From the NCBI GenBank assembly GCA_037179515.1, contig JAXCGZ010017035.1:16001-80000 (forward strand): 64,000 bases of DNA, in the 5' to 3' direction. How positions within the stretch are numbered: position 1 is the first letter of the stretch; the number at the start of each line of letters is the position of its first letter. This document shows positions 1-10,879 of the stretch, piece after piece. The stretch comes from Halocaridina rubra (taxonomy: Eukaryota; Arthropoda; Malacostraca; Decapoda; Atyidae). The notes beneath the pieces are model-generated. The model had not been told where the DNA came from and did no database searches. It saw only the letters and a list, made by a program, of their open reading frames with translations. The position numbers and the translations under genes were made by a program.

Positions 1-284
1 GCCTCTATCGCTTCTCCTGTGCTGTGCTAGTACAGTGGTAACGCACTGGCTTCGCATTCATGAGGTCGAAAGATCAGTTCCCGTCCAAGACCGAGAGTAT
101 AAGCTGTTTACTGGCAGGAACTGCTGTGGTTGGACACCACAGTGGGGGATTGGGGCTTGCCCTGGCTGACGAATACCCATTGTATTGAAATGGGAATAAA
201 GTCAGTTTGTTTTGTTTGTTTTGTCCTGCTCCCCCACAGAGGAGGGAATGGAACTCGACCCCCCTACAAGAGGGGTGGACGGTT
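1..284 (+). pseudogene. I-like LINE ORF1 5' scrap, split by a SINE
   Basis: Bases 1-19 and 224-284 match the first ~85 bases of the ORF1 of LINE copy A (reverse strand, about 10879 down to 10797), including the residues that read as a GWTVV-type motif in copy A. The match stops at about 284, where the sequence changes to a Jockey-like reverse transcriptase, so this is a short remnant of a third I-like copy, here on the plus strand. A SINE lies between the two parts. The fragment cannot code for anything. Identity to copy A is clear by eye; the left edge of the element is outside the window. Confidence 0.75.
20..223 (+). mobile_element. tRNA-derived SINE (family 1)
   Basis: A ~200-bp unit with an RNA polymerase III type head: a box-A-like TAGTACAGTGG at about 28 and a weak box-B-like stretch about 44 bases downstream (near 72), the spacing of a tRNA gene. 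The 3' end is rich in TTTG. The body from about 84 to 205 recurs, reverse-complemented, at 30385-30505, which shows it is a dispersed repeat. The pentamer TCCTG flanks it (15-19 and 224-228), a candidate target duplication. It carries no ORF and would depend on a LINE for mobility; which LINE is not clear. Confidence 0.7.
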
Positions 285-285
285 C

Positions 286-1113
286 GAATATGAGCCCTTT
301 ACTCTATGCCCTGTTTACAAGTGATATCCCAGAAGCAGAACCAGGATGTACAACCATCATCTTCGCAGACGATATCACCCAAATTGTAACAGATTATAAT
401 AAGAACTATTTGGCCAGGAAAACCCAAAGGGAAATAGTAAAAATAAATGACTTCGAAAAAAAAAATGGAAAATCAAAACAAATATGGACAAATTTCAACT
501 ATTATCTATCTCAGCATCCAAGCTATCAGACATCATAATTAATAATTATAGGATTAATTTTTCAAATAGCTTAAAAACTTTGGGCTTAACTTTAAATAGA
601 ACAGGAGTGAAACCACTGGTCAACCACAGAATTGTTCAAAGCAACTCGGTTTCTACCAAATGAAAACGATTTTATTTATTAAAAACTAAAACTAAGTTAA
701 CGTTATTTAAAACTTTAGTAAGACCAATTTTAATATATCCACCCATACCTTTATGTGTACAATCAAAGTCAAACTTAGGAAGGTTGCAAGCCATTCAAAA
801 TAAAAACTTAAGAAGAATACTCCCCGAGAGGCCACCATATATAGAAAGGATGGAGAAGATCCATAAAAGCCTGAAAGTGGAACCAAAAAACTCATATATT
901 TTCAAACTAGCCAAAAAGACTTGGGGAAATATGGAGATCGATTTCCCCGAATTAATAGAAGAGTCATCTAATCTAAACAACAACGAAAATAATGATCATA
1001 CCTGGTGGAAAAGAATTTCCCCATTGCTATCGGGAAACCCACCAGATCCCATATATGCAAAAGGAAACCAAAACTATAACTTTAACCGTAACTTTAACTT
1101 TAACTTGCTTTAA
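286..1113 (+). pseudogene. Jockey-like LINE reverse transcriptase, C-terminal remnant
   Basis: The first part (about 290-535) reads MSPLLYALFTSDIP followed by an FADD catalytic box, typical of the palm of non-LTR reverse transcriptases. A second open stretch (784-1113) reads as the C-terminal region after the RT, with a QNKNLRRI motif and a tryptophan pair near the end. Between them are stops and frame changes, so it is dead. No endonuclease or N-terminal RT motifs precede it: the sequence jumps straight from the I-like ORF1 scrap. It probably belongs to the same family as the fragments at 1756-1976 and 11820-12500. The assignment to the Jockey group rests on motif style only. Confidence 0.65.
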
Positions 1114-1755
1114 CTGAAGAGTGTATAAATAATTAACCATTCTGATCTATCTCTCCCACTGAACTTTTCTTAACAAATACTATCAAAATATAAACAAACT
1201 TGGTTAAAAAAAAAAAATTATTTCTGCACTTTCTCTACTACTAAATCTCTTTTTTCTCCTTTACTAAAAAAAATAATATATGTATATGTATGTGTGTATA
1301 TATGTATTTATATATATATGTGCATATGTATGTATATGTCTGTGGGTATATAGCAGTTATTACTAATCAACCAAATAATAGCAGAGCTCATCAAGAATGT
1401 AAACCTTTAAATAACAACTAAAGGGAGTCATGTCTGGGCAGTGAGATAATGTTAAGCTGTAGCTACATTGAATTTTAAACAAAACTTAGAACGAGGATCT
1501 GCCCCTCTCTTTTTATCTCTTACTTTATTTAATTTTCGTGCTTTTCCCTCCAATTCCCTTATATCCTAAATCCCCTCCCCTTTTTCCACTCCTATACTAT
1601 CCCATCCTTAGACTTAGACTCAGATGAGCAGGTTGTCCTATTAGGAAAAAAAGACGGAAGTGTAAAGTAATAGAGATAAGAGAAGCAAAATAGCAGTCCA
1701 AACCAATTTTCTCCGAGGTTCCAGGGGCAAGCATAGCCACTACTTCCAACTCTCA
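1114..1755. other. Non-coding stretch, possible LINE 3' UTR, with a TA/TG-rich microsatellite
   Basis: No credible ORF. It follows the RT remnant directly and may be its 3' untranslated region. An impure TATG/TA repeat lies at about 1272-1352 and pyrimidine-rich tracts at about 1500-1600. I see no RNA gene. Confidence 0.4.
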
Positions 1756-1976
1756 CACACAGCAAGACTTCAAATTTCCAATGATCTCGAACCAGATGAC
1801 TACAGTTATATTAAGCACTATGGTTTATGGATGAATGATGGATTCCATTAATCCAGGATCATTTGAAAATGTGGTAAACGAAATTTACAAACTAAATGGC
1901 TCAGCTAAAATCAACCTTCCAAAGACCACACCTAAAAACCTTAAAGTAGCTGCAGCTGTAGAGACTTCACACCACC
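1756..1976 (+). pseudogene. Jockey-like LINE ORF1 fragment, left half
   Basis: A short reading frame ends ...KNLKVAAAVETS and is cut off by the poly(T) (minus-strand poly(A)) of LINE copy B at about 1977. The frame resumes on the far side of copy B at about 5225 with DDETARPEERPPPKK, and one copy of the presumed target duplication keeps the frame. I read this as an ORF1 protein of an older LINE interrupted by copy B. The function of this segment is not recognisable; the ORF1 assignment is inference from its charged, proline-rich composition and its position. Confidence 0.45.
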
Positions 1977-1995
1977 TTTTTTTTTTCATTCTTTG

Positions 1996-2210
1996 ATGTT
2001 CTCCCTTGAGGGTGAGCAGGCCTTCCTTTGTGGCCCGCAGGTGGGGTAAGATTTTCTTGATTGTAGGTGGTATTCGCTCTTGCGGGCAAATGGGTTTTCC
2101 TATTTTGGTGAGGAGGTGGGGTGAAATCTTGTTATTGTTGGTGGTATTCACTCTTGAGGGTGACCGGACTTTCCTATTTTGGCCTGCAGGTGAGGTTGTG
2201 CAAAACTGTA
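1996..2210 (-). repeat. 3'-UTR tandem repeat of I-like LINE copy B
   Basis: About three imperfect units of ~73 bp, each carrying a GGTGGTATTC(A/G)CTCTTG core on the plus strand. The same array is in copy A at about 5398-5615, so it belongs to the LINE 3' UTR. Confidence 0.6.
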
Positions 2211-2471
2211 AAGATAATGGAAAGCATAAGTGTCCAGTTTAGGATTATTAGTTTACATCAAACAATTTAAATGAATTCCTGTTTTGGAGGTGAGAGAGAG
2301 TTATTACATGGTTATCTTGGTGGAGGGTATTGACTGATGATATTTAGTAGACTGTTCATGTAGTTTTTTGTTTGCTAGTCTGATTATGGAGTTAGCAACA
2401 TGAAGAGCATTTGGAGCTTCGCTGGATGTTGCTGGGGCACCAGTTTTCCGTCGAATTTCTGAAAATGAATC

Positions 2472-5221
2472 TCATTCGAGGATGTAGTGGAGCAGTGGAT
2501 GTGGTGAGGCTACCTGGCAAAAGGTATATTCCCTGATGATATCATCCACTATATGCCAAGTGCACTTGTACCCGAGTCTCAGACGGTACACATTGACCGC
2601 CGTACTTCGTTGAAGGTTCTTAGGCAGGGTGATTTGCTGAAGATCAGTGGTGGCTTTGTACCACCAGGTGGAGGGGGAGCCAATGTCAGTGCACAGGTTG
2701 TGTTTAGTTATTAAGGCATTAAGGAGTGACTTGGTGGCATTATTTTTTATCTGTTGAATCCCAGGAGGCAGAGATATTTGGATTTCTGCTCTGAGAGTGG
2801 CTTGTTTGGTGGCTTGATTGGCTTCCTCATTTCCCTTGATGCCGACGTGGCTGGGAAACCAGGCAAGAGTGATGGCTTTTCCAAGGCTGGTCGTCCTGTG
2901 GTAGTGGCTGAGGATGGTGGTGATGATACGTACATTGTCTCTGAGGAGTGGCTTTTTGATGACCTGTAAGGTGCCTTTAGAGTCAGAGAGAATTAGGGCA
3001 TGGTCAGCTCCTTTGCTGGATGAAGAAGTCGAGGGCGTTGGCTATGGCAACAAGCTCAGTCTGAAGCGATGAGCAGGAGTTTGACAGTCGCCAGGATAGG
3101 ACGTGGTTTCCAGTGGTGAAGGCGGTGGCTGAGGCTCCAGTTTCATGATTTACTGAACCGCCGGTGTAGTAGACCTGAGAGTTTAGCCTGCTCCAACTCT
3201 GAATGTTGTCCTTGTATATGTTTTTAAGGACAAGCAAGTTTACCAAGCTTTAGGGGTTGTCAGGGAGCTCGATCTTTATGTCAAGTGGTTGGTCATACCA
3301 TGGGGGTGGGCATCTGTATTCAGGAAGCGGAGTGTCCTGTATCTTGACTAGGATGCTCTCCCTGACTGGCAGTGCTTGTAGGCTAGCGCAGACCTTGGCT
3401 GTCCAGGTTCTAGGATGGTGGTTGGGGTGGCGATTGAGGGCTAGATGTAGATTTGTGCCAGTGAGGCATTTATGTTGGGCAGTGGTGGTTTTGGCCACAA
3501 AGAGGGTCAGTCTTTGCTGAGCTCTGAGTTTGAGTGGCATGAGTCCCGATTCCATCTGGATGTTTTCTCTCTTGGTCCACATGGGGGCTCCAAGCATGGT
3601 ACGTATGGGGTTGTTTTGAATTACTTCTATCTTGTCCCACTGTTGGTCTTTTAGTAGCCAGAGTGTTTGACAAGCATAGTCTATGAGGCTGCGTATGGCT
3701 TGTACATAGAAGCATCTGAGAACATTAAATAATGCACCATCGTAGAGGCCCGACATCCAACGAAGGACCGCTAGTTGCTGGCTGCACTAGTCGTGCAAAT
3801 GTTGAATTTCAGGTCCAAATGTTAATCTACTGTCGATGATTACACCCAGGTATTGGTGCTTGGTAACCCAGTCCACAGGCTCATTACCTATGACCAGATT
3901 AGTGACTGGTCTCCACTGGTGGATGTAAAGGGCCTTGGTTTTGCGGTCATTGATTTTAACTCCGAGAGAGATGGAGGCTTGGTGAATCTTGGTGAGGTAG
4001 TGTTGTGTCTTGTTAGAGCTTCTGTCGCCTATTGTGACAAGGGCAAAGTCATCCGCATAGTTAAAGAGTTTAGTTCCATGGGGTAGTGCGATGTCCATGA
4101 GTTTTTCCATGAGACAATTAAAGAGGAAGGGGCTAAGGATTCCACCTTGGGGGGTCCCATTTTCGTGGTTTTTGTAGGTGGAGTAGTGCCCATCTACTTT
4201 GACTCGTGCACTACGGCTTTGTAGACTCTGCTTGATCCATGAGAGAAGATTACCTTTGATCTGCTTTGAAACGAGAGCTGAGAGTATTGCTGGCACATTG
4301 GCTAGTTCAAAGGCCTTCTCTAGGTCTAGAAAAACGATGTATCCACGGTAGTTGTTGATAAATGATAGCATGAATGCTATGCATTCTGAGGTGCCTAAGC
4401 AAGGCTTGTAGGCAAACATGTTTTCTGGGAAGGGTGGGCATTTCCAGCGGACTCTGTTAAATACCATCTTTTCTGTCGTCTTGCTCAGGCAGTTTAGGAG
4501 GGAGATGGGGCGAGGGTTGTCAGGGTCCTGTGGTTTTAGGATGGGCTGAATGTCTGCTCTGTTCCATGAGGCTGATCTGATTCTTCGTGTGTATGTCGAA
4601 TTGATCAGAGAGAGCAGAGCAAGCTCCCCTTTGGGCCCCATATTTTGAATCATTGTGTATATGATTCTATCAGCACCTGGGGCTGTGTTCTTAGAGCTTT
4701 TGCTTACTCTTAGTAGCTCAGTCAGAGAGAATGGGGCATCTGTTTTGTATTCAGTGTTGATGGCCTCTTCTATTTCTTCCCATCTTGCAGTGGTGAGGTC
4801 CTGAAGAATTGTACTGGTGGTGCTGGGGATCTGGTTGGAGCTTGGTCTATCCACAAATTTGATGGAAAGTTCTTCTGCTGCCCTGCTGGGATCCCTGTGG
4901 GGGAGGATTTTAGGAGGTTTACCTTTAGCAAAGGAGTTAATGCTCCTCCACATCTGGCCCACAGAGGTGTGAGCATCTAGGGTGGAACACCACTCTAGCC
5001 ATTTTTTCCTCTTACTATTGCGTGTCTCTTCATGGACATGTTCTTTGACTGCCTGGAGAGTGCGGTAGGAGTCTTCTGTGCGACGTTTCCTGTGCATTTT
5101 CCGGATGACGTTGAGCCGGTGACTGAGTTCTTTAACTCTGTCACAGTATTACCATCTGTCCCGATGAGTGGTGTGTTGTGGTTTGCAGAGGGGGATGGAG
5201 GAGTTTGCTGCAGCTTGCAGG
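2472..5221 (-). pseudogene. I-like LINE ORF2 (RT-RNase H), copy B
   Basis: The reading frame runs from about 5221 down to a stop at 2472-2474. It contains the linker, a reverse transcriptase (5097 to 3787, with NGTPQGGILSPFLF and the catalytic FNYADDFALV box) and an RNase H domain. It is interrupted by an in-frame TAG just after the RT (about 3787, shared with copy A), a TAA near 3250 and a frameshift near 3004. The first RNase H aspartate is changed (YYTGGSV where copy A has YYTDGSV). RT plus RNase H in one ORF2 points to the I group of LINEs. The endonuclease is missing through truncation. The copy is inactive. Confidence 0.85.
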
Positions 5222-5384
5222 GTTTCAGACGACGAAACTGCAAGACCAGAAGAACGACCACCCCCCAAAAAAACCCACTGAAATTACCATTTCAATCTCC
5301 AATGGGAGCAATTAAAAAAACAACAACAAACAACCAAGTAAACAAACTAAGCCAGATCCAACAAAAACCCCCGTAATGAGACAT
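5222..5384 (+). pseudogene. Jockey-like LINE ORF1 fragment, right half
   Basis: It continues the frame broken at 1976 (DDETARPEERPPPKK...) and is cut by the poly(T) of LINE copy A at about 5384. It is lysine-, proline- and asparagine-rich with no recognisable domain. Confidence 0.4.
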
Positions 5385-5397
5385 TTTTTTTCCTTGA

Positions 5398-5615
5398 TGT
5401 TCTCCCTTGAGGGTGAGTGGACCTTCCCTTGTGGCCCGCAGGTGGGAGAGATAAGATTTTGTTGATTGTAGGTGGTATTCGCTCTTGCGGGCGAATGGGC
5501 TTTCCTATTTGGTGAGGAGGTGGGGCGAAATCTTGTTATTGTTGGTGGTATTCACTCTTGAGGGTGATCGGACTTTCCTATTTTGGCCTGCAGGTGAGGT
5601 TGTGCAAAACTGTAA
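5398..5615 (-). repeat. 3'-UTR tandem repeat of I-like LINE copy A
   Basis: Three imperfect ~73-bp units with GGTGGTATTCRCTCTTG cores, matching the array at 1996-2210. Such 3'-UTR repeats could be part of the RNA recognised by the element's own RT, but nothing here proves it. Confidence 0.6.
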
Positions 5616-5874
5616 AGATAATGGAAAGCATAAGTGTCCAGTTGAGGATTATTAGCTTACATCAAACAATTTAAATGAATTCCTGTTTTGGAGGTGAGAG
5701 AGAGTTATTACATGGTTATCTTGGTGGAGGGTATTGACTGATGATATTTAGTAGACTGTTCATGTAGTTGTATGTTGCTAGTCTGATTATGGAGCTAGCA
5801 ACATGAAGAGCATTTGGATCTTCGCTGGATGATGCTGGGGCACCAGTTTTCCGTCGAATTTCTGAAAAGGAATC

Positions 5875-8800
5875 TCATTCGAGGATGTAATGGAGCAGTG
5901 GATGTGGAGAGGCTACCTGGCAAAAGGTATATTCCCTGATGATATCATCCACTATTCGCCAGGTGCACTTGTACCCGAGTCTTAGACGGTACACATTGAC
6001 CGCTGTGCTTCGTCGAAGGTTCTTAGGCAGGGTGATTCGCTGAAGATCAGTGGTGGCTTTGTACCACCAGGTGGAGGGGGAGCCAATGTTTGTGCACAGG
6101 TTGTGTTTAGTTATTAAGGCGTTAAGGAGTGACTTGGTGGTTTTATTTTTTATCTGTTGAATCCCAGGAGGCAGAGATATTTGGATTTCTGCTCTGAGAG
6201 TGGCTTGTTTGGTGGCTTGATTGGCTTCCTCATTTCTCTTGATGCCGACATGGCTGGGAAACCAGGCAAGAGTGATGGCTTTTCCAAGGCTGGTCGTCCT
6301 GTGGTAGTGGCTGAGGATGGTGGTGATGATACGTACATTGTCTCTGAGGAGTGGCTTCTTGATGACCTGTAAGGCGCCTTTAGAGTCAGAGAGAATTAGA
6401 GCATGGTCAGCTCCTTGCTGGATGAAGAAGTCAAGGGCGTTGGCTATGGCAACAAGCTCAGTCTGGAGCGATAAGCAGGAGTTTGACAGTCGCCAGGATA
6501 GGACGTGTTTTCCAGTGGTGAAGGCGGTGGCTGAGGCTCCAGTTTCTTGATTTACTGAACCGTCAGTGTAGTAGACTTGAGAGTTTGGCTTGCTCCAGCT
6601 CTGAATTTTGTCCTTGTATACGTTTTTAAGAACAAACGGGTTTACCAAGCTTTTGGGGTTGTCAGGGAGCTCGATCTTTATATCAAGTGGTTGGTCATTT
6701 CATGGGGGTGGGCATCTGTATTCAGGAAGCGGAGTGTCCTGTATCTTGACTGGGATGCTCTCCCTGACTGGCAGTGCTTGCAGGCTAGCACAGACCTTGG
6801 CTGTCCAGGTTCTAGGATGGTGGTTGGGGTGGCGATTGAGGGCTAGATGTAGATTTGTGCCAGTGAGGCATTTATGTTGGGCAGTGGTGGTTTTGGCCAC
6901 AAAGAGGGTCAGTCTTTGCTGAGCTCTGAGTTTGCTTGACATGAGTCCCGATTCCATCTGGATGTTTTCTCTCTTGTTCCACATGGGGGCTCCTAGCATG
7001 GTACGTATGGGGTTGTTTTGAATTACTTCTATCTTGTCCCACTGTTGGTCTTTTAGTAGCCAGAGTGTGGGACAAGCATAGTCTATGAGGCTGCGTATGG
7101 CTTGTACATAGAAGCTTCTGAGGACATTAAATGATGCACCATCGTAGAGGCCCGACATTTGACAAAGGATCGCTTGTGGCTTGCTGCACTAGTCGCGCAA
7201 GTGTTGAATTTCAGGTCCAAATGTTAGTCTGCTGTCGATGATTACACCCAGGTATTGGTGCTTGGTAACCCAGTCCACAGGCTCATTACCTATGACCAGA
7301 TTAGTGACTGGTCTCCACTGGTGGATGGGAAGAGCCTTGGTTTTGCGGGCATTGATTTTAACTCCGAGGGAGATGGAGGCTTGGTGAATCTTGGTGAGGT
7401 AGCGCTGTGTCTTGTTAGAGCTTCTGTCGCCTGTTGTGACAAGGGCAAAGTCATCCGCATAGTTGAAGAGTTTGGCTCCATGGGGTAGTGCGATGGCCAT
7501 GAGTTTTTCCATGAGACAATTAAAAAGGAAGGGGCTAAGGATTCCACCTCGGGGGGTCCCATTTTCGTGGTTTTTGTAGGTGGAGTAGTGCCCATCTACT
7601 CTGACTCGTGCACTGCGGTTTTGTAGACTCTGCTTGATCCACGAGAGAAGGTTACCTTTGATCTGTTTTGAAATGAGAGCTGAGAGTATTGCTGGCACAT
7701 TGGCTCGTTCAAAGGCATTCCCTAGGTCTAGAAAAACGATGTATCCACGGAAGTTGTTGATAATGGATAGCATGAAGGCTATGCATTCTGAGGTGCCTAA
7801 GCCAGGCTGGTAGGCAAACATGTTTTCTGGGAATGGTGGGCATTTCCAGCAGACTCTGTTAAGTACCATCTTTTCTGCCGTCTTGCTCAGGCAGCTTAGG
7901 AGGGAGATGGGGCGAGGGTTGTCAAGGTCCTGTCGTTTTGGGATGGGCCGAATGTCTGCTTTGTTCCATGAGGCTGGTCTGATTCTTCGTGTGCATGTCG
8001 AATTGATCAGAGAGTGTAGAGCAAGCTCCCCTTGGGGCCCCATATTTTGAATCATTGTGTATGTGATTCTATCAGCACCTGGGACTGTGTTCTTAGAGAT
8101 TTTGCTTTCTTAGTAGCTCAGTCAGAGAGAATGGGGCATCTGTTTTGTATTCAGTGTTGATGGCTTCTTCTATTTCTTCCCATCTTGCAATGGTGAGGTC
8201 CTGAAGAGTTGTTCTGGTGGTGATAGGGAGCTGGTTGGAGCTTGCTCTATCCGCGAATTTGACTGAGAGTTCTTCTGCTGCCCTGCTAGGATCTCTGTGG
8301 GGGATGATTTTAGGAGGTTTACCTTTAGCAAAGGAGTTAATGCTCCTTCTCATCTGGCCCACAGATGTGTGAGCGTCTAGGGTGGAACACCACTCTAGCC
8401 ATTTTTTCCTCTTACTATTGCATGTCTCTTCATGGACATGTTCTTTGACTGCCTGGAGAGTGCAGTAGGAGTCTTCAGTGCAACGTTTCCTGCGCATTTT
8501 CCAGATGACGTTGAGCCGGTGATTGAGTTCTTTAACTCTGTCACAGTATTACCATCTGTCCCAATGAGTGGTGTGTTGTGGTTTGCAAAGGGGGATGGAG
8601 GAGTTTGCTGTAGCATGCAGGGCATTGACTAGCTTGGCCTCTGCTTGGTCGATGTCTTCGGATGGTGTGTAGGCTGAAAACCAATTGCCGAGGTGCTCCT
8701 GGAATCTGCCCTAGTTGGCATTCTTGAAATTCCATTGAGGGGTAGGAGCAGGGATTTGGAAGATTTCAGGAATTGGCAGCGTGAGATGGATCCCGTAGTG

Positions 8801-9415
8801 GTCGCTTGTGACCAGGTCATGAACTCTCCATGTGGCGTCTTGTTTTAGGGAGTTGGAGACAAATTTGAGGTCCAGTATTCCACCTCTGTCATGTGTTGGC
8901 TCATGATTGTTGAGAAGGGAGACGTCTTCTTGGTCGTCCAGCAGGCTCATGATGTGTCTGCCTGCAGCACAAGGGCGCTCATACCTGAGTATTAGATGGT
9001 GAGCGTTGAAGTCGCCTCCTATTACCAAGTCACGATGACTGGCTAGCCCGAAGAGGGTAGTCAGGTGTAAGCCACCATCCTGTGGTCTGTAAATGTTGTA
9101 CATATCTATGCAGCTGCCCTGAAGTTTGATGTTAACAGCGAGGACATGGACATATTCACCGAAGTGGACAGGTCGGGTTATTTCCTTGGCTAACAGGTTT
9201 TTCCTGATGAAGGTGGCACTGCGTCTGTTCTCCCCTGGAGACCAGTGATGGTAGAATCCTTTGTATCCTGGGATTTTTGGAGTGTTTTGCTCTGTGCACA
9301 GGGTTACTAAAACCATGAACACATCTATGTTTTCAGCCTTGGCAATGCCTTCAAGATGTTGTACCTTGTGACTGAGACCCTGGGCGTTCCAGTGTAGTGT
9401 CCCGAGATTAGACCA
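5875..9415 (-). pseudogene. I-like LINE ORF2 (endonuclease-RT-RNase H), copy A
   Basis: ORF2 begins near 9410 with the usual LINE opening LGTLHWNAQGL. The AP-type endonuclease follows (GGDFNAHH near 9000, SDHYGI near 8790), then the linker, an RT with PRGGILSPFLF and YADDFALV, a C-terminal segment, and an RNase H domain (YYTDGSV, a conserved glutamate in LQTELVAIANAL, LSDSKGAL, PSHVGIKRNEEAN). The usual last RNase H aspartate is replaced by asparagine (EEAN) in both copies. Breaks: a TAG near 8711, a 2-bp deletion near 8100 relative to copy B, a TAG near 7189 shared with copy B, and a TGA near 6700. Terminal stop 5875-5877. Inactive. Confidence 0.88.
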
Positions 9416-10879
9416 ATGGAGGTGGTAGGAGTGGTGGGTTTTTGAGGCTGATAGTGGGTTCTGGAGACGAGGGCATGGGCCATAATGGAGTGGGCTACTT
9501 CGACGACTTGATTGTAGGCATCTTGAGGAGAGGCTCTGGTATCGAGGAGTCTGACGGCTGCCTGTATGGCTTGAATAATAATGTTGGTGAGCTCATTTAC
9601 TGTGAAGAGGGTTTGCTGTTGGGAAGAGGAGGCAGAGGAAGGTGTCTGGATAGGCTGTGGGGGTATGGGATCTAAGTCTAGGGTCCCGGGACCTGGTGTG
9701 GTTAGTGGATGTGTGTGGTCTGAGTGTTGCATGTGACTGTATTGTGTGTTTGAGTGTTGCATGGGGTGGAGGTGTTGGTGTGAGTGTTGCATGAGGGGAT
9801 GGTAGGGTTGTGAGTGTTGTTTGGGGGGGATGGTAGGAGTGTGAGTGTTGTGTGATGGAGTGGATGGAGTTGGTGTATGTGTGGAAACTGTAGGAGGTGT
9901 GATCTGTGTGTTAGGAGCTGGGTTAGTGTTGTGTGGTGGGTTTTGGGTGGGGAGGTTAGGTGTGAGTGGGGCAGGAAGGGCCTTTGTCAAGGATTGGAGG
10001 TGGGGGGAGGAGCTGGGGGTGAAGTTGGGGGTGGTGTGATTAGTGACAGGGACAGAGGGAGGGACTCTTTGAGGAATCCTTTTCAGCCTTTCTGGGCAGC
10101 GGCTGTTCCATGCGTGATGGTTTCCCTTACAGTTTGGGCACTTGGCAACTGTTACTTCATTGGCCTTGAATTTGTTGAGGCAGCGGTCAGTGGAATGTCT
10201 CCCACTGCAGTTTGCACATCTCTCTGGGAGGTGGCAAGTATTTCAATGGTGCCCAAATCTTTGACACCAGAAACATCTCAGTGGTTCAGGAGTGTAGTCT
10301 CTTATGTTGAATTTGCCCCAGATGCCGAGGTTTACTTGCAAAGGGGGTGGACCACAGATGTGGACCAGAACTTGTTTTGAGGGGACAGTTTGGCCCTCTA
10401 TTTTGGAGGAGCAACGTGAGGCAGCCGTAATATATGTTTGCTTGGTTAGCAGGTCAACTGACCAAGCAACAGGGAAGCCAATGAGGATGTATTTTCTTAT
10501 TTTTTGGGCAGATTCCATCTCTGTCAAGTGAGGTGAGTTGAGGCTGCGGATCTTCTCTGCAGCTTCTGCTGAGGATGGGTGGATGATAAATTCACCCTGT
10601 ACATTAGGCTTAATTTTGCAGCCGAACTCGGTGAGTTGGTCTTCCTACTCTCTGATTAGGTCATATGCCTCTTTGATGGAAGGAGTCTGAACTTTGAACT
10701 CTGATATGGGCTCTCTATCAGTCTTTGGGTCTGAGGGGGGGAACTGGGGCAGCAGCACTCTTATGGCTACTGCCAGAGGCCGTCCTTGGCCTCTTCTTTC
10801 CCACAACCGTCCACCCCTCTTGAGGGGGGTCGATTTCCATTCTCACCTGGGGGGGAGCAGGAGAAGCGGCAGAGGCCAT
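9325..10879 (-). pseudogene. I-like LINE ORF1 (gag-like, CCHC zinc knuckles), copy A
   Basis: The start codon at 10879 opens MASAASPAPPQV and a GWTVVGK motif typical of ORF1 N-termini in the Jockey/I groups. In the middle (about 10290-10090) lie three zinc knuckles: CFWCQRFGHH...C, CANCSGRHSTDRC and CPNCKGNHHAWNSRC, which bind nucleic acid in this protein class. The C-terminal half is a low-complexity His/Pro/Thr/Gln region. A 1-bp shift in a poly(C) run near 10735, a TAG near 10650 and a TGA inside the first knuckle (near 10243) inactivate it. Its C-terminus overlaps the start of ORF2 in another frame. Confidence 0.85.

Larger units (their letters stand above)
1977..5221 (-). mobile_element. 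I-like LINE copy B, 5'-truncated
   Basis: It is closely similar to copy A over ORF2 and the 3' UTR. Its 3' end is a poly(T) run on the plus strand at about 1977-1988. Similarity stops at 5221, upstream of the RT, so the endonuclease and ORF1 are missing, the usual 5' truncation of target-primed reverse transcription. Sequences resembling TTCACACCAC (left) and TTCAGACGAC (right) flank it and may be a diverged target duplication. Confidence 0.85.
5385..10879 (-). mobile_element. I-like LINE copy A, near full length
   Basis: Minus-strand element with ORF1 (start codon at 10879), ORF2 (endonuclease, RT, RNase H) and a ~490-bp 3' UTR ending at a poly(T) of the plus strand at about 5384-5391. Order and domain content (three CCHC knuckles in ORF1; EN-RT-RNase H in ORF2) fit the I group. 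The true 5' end may lie beyond 10879 in the repeat-bearing stretch to about 11820. Both ORFs are broken. Confidence 0.85.

Noticed and set aside
3257..5376. Several plus-strand open frames opposite LINE copy B, and the same opposite copy A (6157-8632)
   Set aside because: They are antisense shadows of the I-like ORF2; they recur in both copies at the same offset and carry no domain.
9325..9990. A free-standing His/Pro/Thr-rich secreted or antifreeze-like protein
   Set aside because: It is the C-terminal low-complexity part of the I-like ORF1, in frame with the zinc knuckles.
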